In this document: positions 61,478 through 64,000 of the stretch, in pieces
How the letters are laid out: each line of letters begins with the position of its first letter
Position numbering within the stretch: position 1 is the first letter of the stretch
Assembly (NCBI GenBank): GCA_934573735.1
Contig: CAKTMC010000001.1
Span: 310,001 to 374,000 of the forward strand
Origin: an uncultured Oscillospiraceae bacterium
Lineage (GTDB): Bacteria > Bacillota > Clostridia > Oscillospirales > Oscillospiraceae
DNA length: 64,000 nucleotides
Reading direction: 5' to 3'
Notes under the pieces: generated by a model
Database searches by the model: none
What the model saw: the letters and a program-made list of their open reading frames with translations, nothing else
Told to the model about the DNA's origin: nothing
Program-made: the position numbers and the translations under genes

Positions 61478-62557
61478 ATGAAACAGAAATTATTCGTCCC
61501 CGGCCGCACGGAGCTGGCCGGAAACCATACCGATCATCAGCGCGGCAGAATACTTGCCTCCGCCGTTGACCTCGGACTGTATGCGGAATGTGAGAAAAAC
61601 GGAGAAAATCTCATCCGTATTCATTCAGACGGCTACAAGAGCTTTGAGGTGCGGCTTGACCATATGTCTATCCGCACGAGCGAATTCGGCACGCCGAAGG
61701 CTCTGGTTCGCGGCATGGTCGCGGGCTTCAGAGAGCTGGGGCTTGCCGTCGGCGGCTTTGACGCCCGCGTGACCACCACCCTGCCCGCAGGCTCGGGGCT
61801 CAGCTCCTCGGCGGCGTACACGGTGCTTATCGGAGAGATTTTAAGCACACTGTTTAATGACGGCAAGGTTGACCCCTTGGTAATCGCGCGCGCGGCACAG
61901 CAGGCGGAAAATAAGTATTTCGGCAAGCCCTGCGGTCTTATGGATCAGCTCAGCTGCGCTCTGGGGCACACCGTCTATGTCGATTTTCACACCGGCGAGA
62001 TAGAGCCGATACGCGCCGACTTCGGCAGCATGGGTCTGACGCTCTGCCTCACCGATACCGGCGGCAGCCACGCAGGGCTCGACACCTCCTATGCGCGCAT
62101 ACCGGCGGACATGATATACATTGCAAACCTCTTTGACAAGGGCGTTCTCGGCGACGTGGACCCCAAGGCCTTCCGCAGCAAGGGCTGGGACCCGGCAAAC
62201 CGTCCGGTGCGCCGTGCAATGCATTTCTTCAATGAAAACGACCGTGTCCCGCTCATGCGTGATGCGCTCAAGCGCGGCGACGGCGAGGAATATATGCGAT
62301 TGATGAATGAGTCCGGCCGCTCCTCGGAGGAGCTGCTGAACAACATCATCACCAGCGCCACCGGAGACACCAAGCTTGCGCAGGGGCTTGATTGCAGCAG
62401 GCGGCTGCTTGAGGGGCGCGGCGCATGGCGCGTTCATGGCGGCGGCTTTGCAGGCTGTGTGCAGGCGCTGATGCCGAGCGACTATTTCCCCACCTACAAG
62501 ACCGAGATGGAAAAGGAATTCGGCCGCGGGACCTGCCGCGATATTCATCTTGTATAA
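61478..62557 (+). CDS. Galactokinase-family GHMP kinase
   Basis: A 359-residue GHMP kinase. The N-terminal sugar motif reads GRTELAGNHTDHQ, the phosphate loop LPAGSGLSSSAAY lies near residues 102-114, and the C-terminal HGGGFAGCVQAL motif matches galactokinases. In classical GalK the sugar motif is GRVNLIGEHTDY; here the galactose-contacting Glu is Asn and the Tyr is His, a variant common in Clostridia. No galT or galE is nearby. Galactokinase is the best name, but another hexose or N-acetylhexosamine is possible. ATG 61478 is preferred over a start five codons upstream. Confidence 0.8.
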   Translation: MKQKLFVPGRTELAGNHTDHQRGRILASAVDLGLYAECEKNGENLIRIHSDGYKSFEVRLDHMSIRTSEFGTPKALVRGMVAGFRELGLAVGGFDARVTTTLPAGSGLSSSAAYTVLIGEILSTLFNDGKVDPLVIARAAQQAENKYFGKPCGLMDQLSCALGHTVYVDFHTGEIEPIRADFGSMGLTLCLTDTGGSHAGLDTSYARIPADMIYIANLFDKGVLGDVDPKAFRSKGWDPANRPVRRAMHFFNENDRVPLMRDALKRGDGEEYMRLMNESGRSSEELLNNIITSATGDTKLAQGLDCSRRLLEGRGAWRVHGGGFAGCVQALMPSDYFPTYKTEMEKEFGRGTCRDIHLV

Positions 62558-62580
62558 GCCGCAATAATCTTAAAAAATTC

Positions 62581-62616
62581 ACCCTCCGTATGTCTCATGC
62601 ATACGGAGGGTTTTTA
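62581..62616 (+). terminator. Terminator of the galactokinase-family gene
   Basis: A perfect 12-bp stem ACCCTCCGTATG/CATACGGAGGGT and a T run. Confidence 0.88.
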
Positions 62617-62661
62617 TTTCATGTCACTGCAAGCATATTTATGCTCTTGGTGAGTCGGAGC

Positions 62662-62853
62662 TTATTTGTCTGTATCACTATCGTTTTTCAGAAAAATTAT
62701 TACAAGCCCGACTATTCCGCAAATTACGCCCACAGCAGCAAACGGAAAATCACTGACGCTATACAGAATATTTCCGTTAATTTCTCCGCTGCCCATGCAT
62801 AAAAGCATTCCGAAAAGAATTAAGGCTATGCCTCTCACGCTCTTGTCATTCAT
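62662..62853 (-). CDS. Small membrane protein, unknown function
   Basis: A 63-residue protein with two hydrophobic segments (GIALILFGMLLCM and AAVGVICGIVGLVIIFL) and a short acidic C-terminal tail. I do not recognise a family. ATG 62853 is chosen because GAGGAG lies at normal spacing, giving MNDKSVRGIALI. It follows the 111-residue protein by 25 bases and is likely co-transcribed with it. Confidence 0.65.
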   Translation of the reverse strand: MNDKSVRGIALILFGMLLCMGSGEINGNILYSVSDFPFAAVGVICGIVGLVIIFLKNDSDTDK

Positions 62854-62878
62854 AATAATGCTCCTCTTAAATCCGGAT

Positions 62879-63214
62879 TTATTCAACTCGAACTCTCACA
62901 GGCGTCAGCGTGAGATTTCCTCCGCCCTCGACCGTGTACCATTTATCCCTTTCGAGCTTGATTTTTTCTGTCACACCATGCGTAATGTAGCCGATTATAT
63001 ACTTTTCTCCCGTTTCAACATCGGTGAAAACTACATCCGTATCGCTATCACCACTTACCTTTACACTTCCCCAAAGCGGCTGTATTTGCTCCGTCTTTAT
63101 TGTTCCTTCATCAGCCGAAAGTGTGACCGTATGTTTTTTCTGAACACTGAAAATCGCAAAAAGCACTATCAGCAAAGCTGCTATCGCGCATAGTCCAAGG
63201 CGTTTTATCCTCAT
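62879..63214 (-). CDS. Membrane-anchored small protein, unknown function
   Basis: A 111-residue protein with an N-terminal membrane anchor (residues 5-22, LGLCAIAALLIVLFAIFS) and an extracytoplasmic beta-rich domain of about 85 residues (KYIIGYITHGVTEKIKLERDKWYTV). No family recognised. ATG 63214 follows GAGGAGG. Together with the 63-residue protein it forms a small operon between the galactokinase terminator and an ABC exporter. Confidence 0.65.
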   Translation of the reverse strand: MRIKRLGLCAIAALLIVLFAIFSVQKKHTVTLSADEGTIKTEQIQPLWGSVKVSGDSDTDVVFTDVETGEKYIIGYITHGVTEKIKLERDKWYTVEGGGNLTLTPVRVRVE

Positions 63215-63306
63215 TAAGCACCTCCTCAAGCTTCCGATTTCTCTGCCCCAAGCTTATCATAAAAATGTGAACTTATCTGCATTTTTCGCCGAAAACGGCG
63301 GGCGCT

Positions 63307-64000
63307 TCAGATGGCATATTGGCTGCTGTATAGCTCATAATAGAAGCCTCGGCGCTCAAGAAGCTCCTCATGCCGCCCCGTTTCGACTATCTGACCGTCG
63401 CGCAGGACAAGTATGAGGTCTGCGTCAACGATGGTGGACAGTCTGTGCGCGATAACAAAGCAGGTTCGATCGCGCATGAGCTTATCCATGGCCTTCTGGA
63501 TGAGTATTTCGGTGCGGGTATCGACGTTTGAGGTCGCCTCATCGAGTATCAGCAGCCGGCGATCCGCCAGCAGCGCACGGGCGATGGTCAAAAGCTGCTT
63601 CTGCCCGCCGGAAATGCTCGCCGAGTCCTCGCTGACGATGCTGTCATAGCCCTGCGGGAGCGTGCGGATAAAGTGATCGCAGTACGCCTCGTCACAGGCG
63701 GCGATTATCTCCTCGCGCGTCGCCTCGGGTCTGCCGTAGGCTACGTTATCCGCGACCGTGCCGCCGAACAGCCATGTATCCTGAAGCACCATGCCGAACA
63801 GTGCGCGCACATCGTCACGCGAAACGGCGGATATATCCTGCCCGTCAATGCTTATGCGTCCGCTGTCGATGTCGTAAAAGCGCATGAGAAGATTTACTAT
63901 CGTGGTCTTGCCCGCGCCGGTCGGTCCGACTATGGCGACCTTCTGCCCGCGCTTAATGTCAATGCTCAGTCCACGGATAAGCGGAGTGTCCTTGCTGTAC
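63307..64000 (-). CDS. ABC exporter, C-terminal ATPase part (cut by window edge)
   Basis: The reading frame runs off the window end, so only the ATPase domain (about 230 residues) is visible. Walker A GPTGAGKTT lies near 63920, the Q-loop follows (GMVLQDTWLFGGTV), signature SISGGQKQ, Walker B ILDEATSNVD with catalytic Glu, and H-loop VIAHRLSTI. All sites are complete, so it is a catalytically competent half or a homodimeric exporter; the membrane domain lies beyond 64000. By its sequence it resembles the second, complete half of heterodimeric multidrug exporters. Confidence 0.93.
   Translation of the reverse strand, partial: YSKDTPLIRGLSIDIKRGQKVAIVGPTGAGKTTIVNLLMRFYDIDSGRISIDGQDISAVSRDDVRALFGMVLQDTWLFGGTVADNVAYGRPEATREEIIAACDEAYCDHFIRTLPQGYDSIVSEDSASISGGQKQLLTIARALLADRRLLILDEATSNVDTRTEILIQKAMDKLMRDRTCFVIAHRLSTIVDADLILVLRDGQIVETGRHEELLERRGFYYELYSSQYAI

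Overview
The window is a stretch of bacterial chromosome with about 52 genes, most of them housekeeping. Several gene combinations point to a Gram-positive anaerobe of the class Clostridia: an Ntp-type V-ATPase, GlgC plus GlgD, the hrcA-grpE-dnaK-dnaJ operon behind a CIRCE element, pyrR-uraA, a RicT/PSP1 protein next to holB, two YhgE/Pip proteins, and a serC-DUF1015 pair. The high GC of the coding DNA, frequent Glu/Ala/Gly codons and structured intergenic repeats would suit a gut Oscillospiraceae-like organism. That placement is inference from content, not from a database match. I saw no tRNA, rRNA, CRISPR array, prophage or insertion sequence.

Layout. 1-5.2 kb (+): end of a V-type ATPase operon (subunits C, F, A, B, D). 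5.2-8.0 kb (-): rpsO and pnp. 8.0-14.3 kb (-): glgC-glgD-glgP, then a PfkB-family kinase and a LUD-domain protein. 14.3-15.9 kb (-): prs-pth. 16.2-21.0 kb (+): prfB, a YitT-like membrane protein, a membrane-anchored parvulin foldase and tcdA, with two 159-bp repeats among them. 21.2-28.9 kb (-): pyrR-uraA, an XRE regulator with a membrane domain, a heptad-repeat membrane protein, ricT and holB. 29.2 kb (+): a PAP2 phosphatase. 30.1-35.5 kb (-): two YhgE/Pip proteins around a small membrane protein. 35.7-36.9 kb (-): an amidohydrolase with a long structured leader. 37.4-44.0 kb (+): a MarR regulator with a heterodimeric ABC exporter, then an AgrC/AgrA-like two-component system. 44.1-46.4 kb (+): serC-DUF1015. 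46.5-51.4 kb (-): the class I heat-shock operon. 51.6-56.8 kb (-): dgt-dnaG-rpoD-patB. 57.0-59.5 kb (-): a small transporter, a GtrA protein and an unusual zinc ribbon / DnaJ-C-like / transglutaminase protein. 59.7-62.6 kb: an EFR1 ferredoxin (+), a C39-like peptidase (-) and a galactokinase-family kinase (+). 62.7-64.0 kb (-): two small membrane proteins and the C-terminal half of an ABC exporter cut by the window edge.

Functional picture. The glg cluster handles storage glucan through ADP-glucose supply and phosphorolysis, but synthase and branching enzyme are not here. PyrR and UraA form a pyrimidine salvage unit that appears to have an attenuator. HrcA and CIRCE control the chaperones. 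The MarR-ABC and the histidine kinase-response regulator units read as envelope stress or signalling modules.

The less explained content is mostly noncoding: two families of structured repeats (159-bp multi-hairpin elements; related long inverted repeats in the leaders of prs and the amidohydrolase), and a long inverted repeat before the two-component system. Among proteins the transglutaminase chimera, the YhgE/Pip trio, the RicT with a long basic tail and the altered galactokinase active site stand out.
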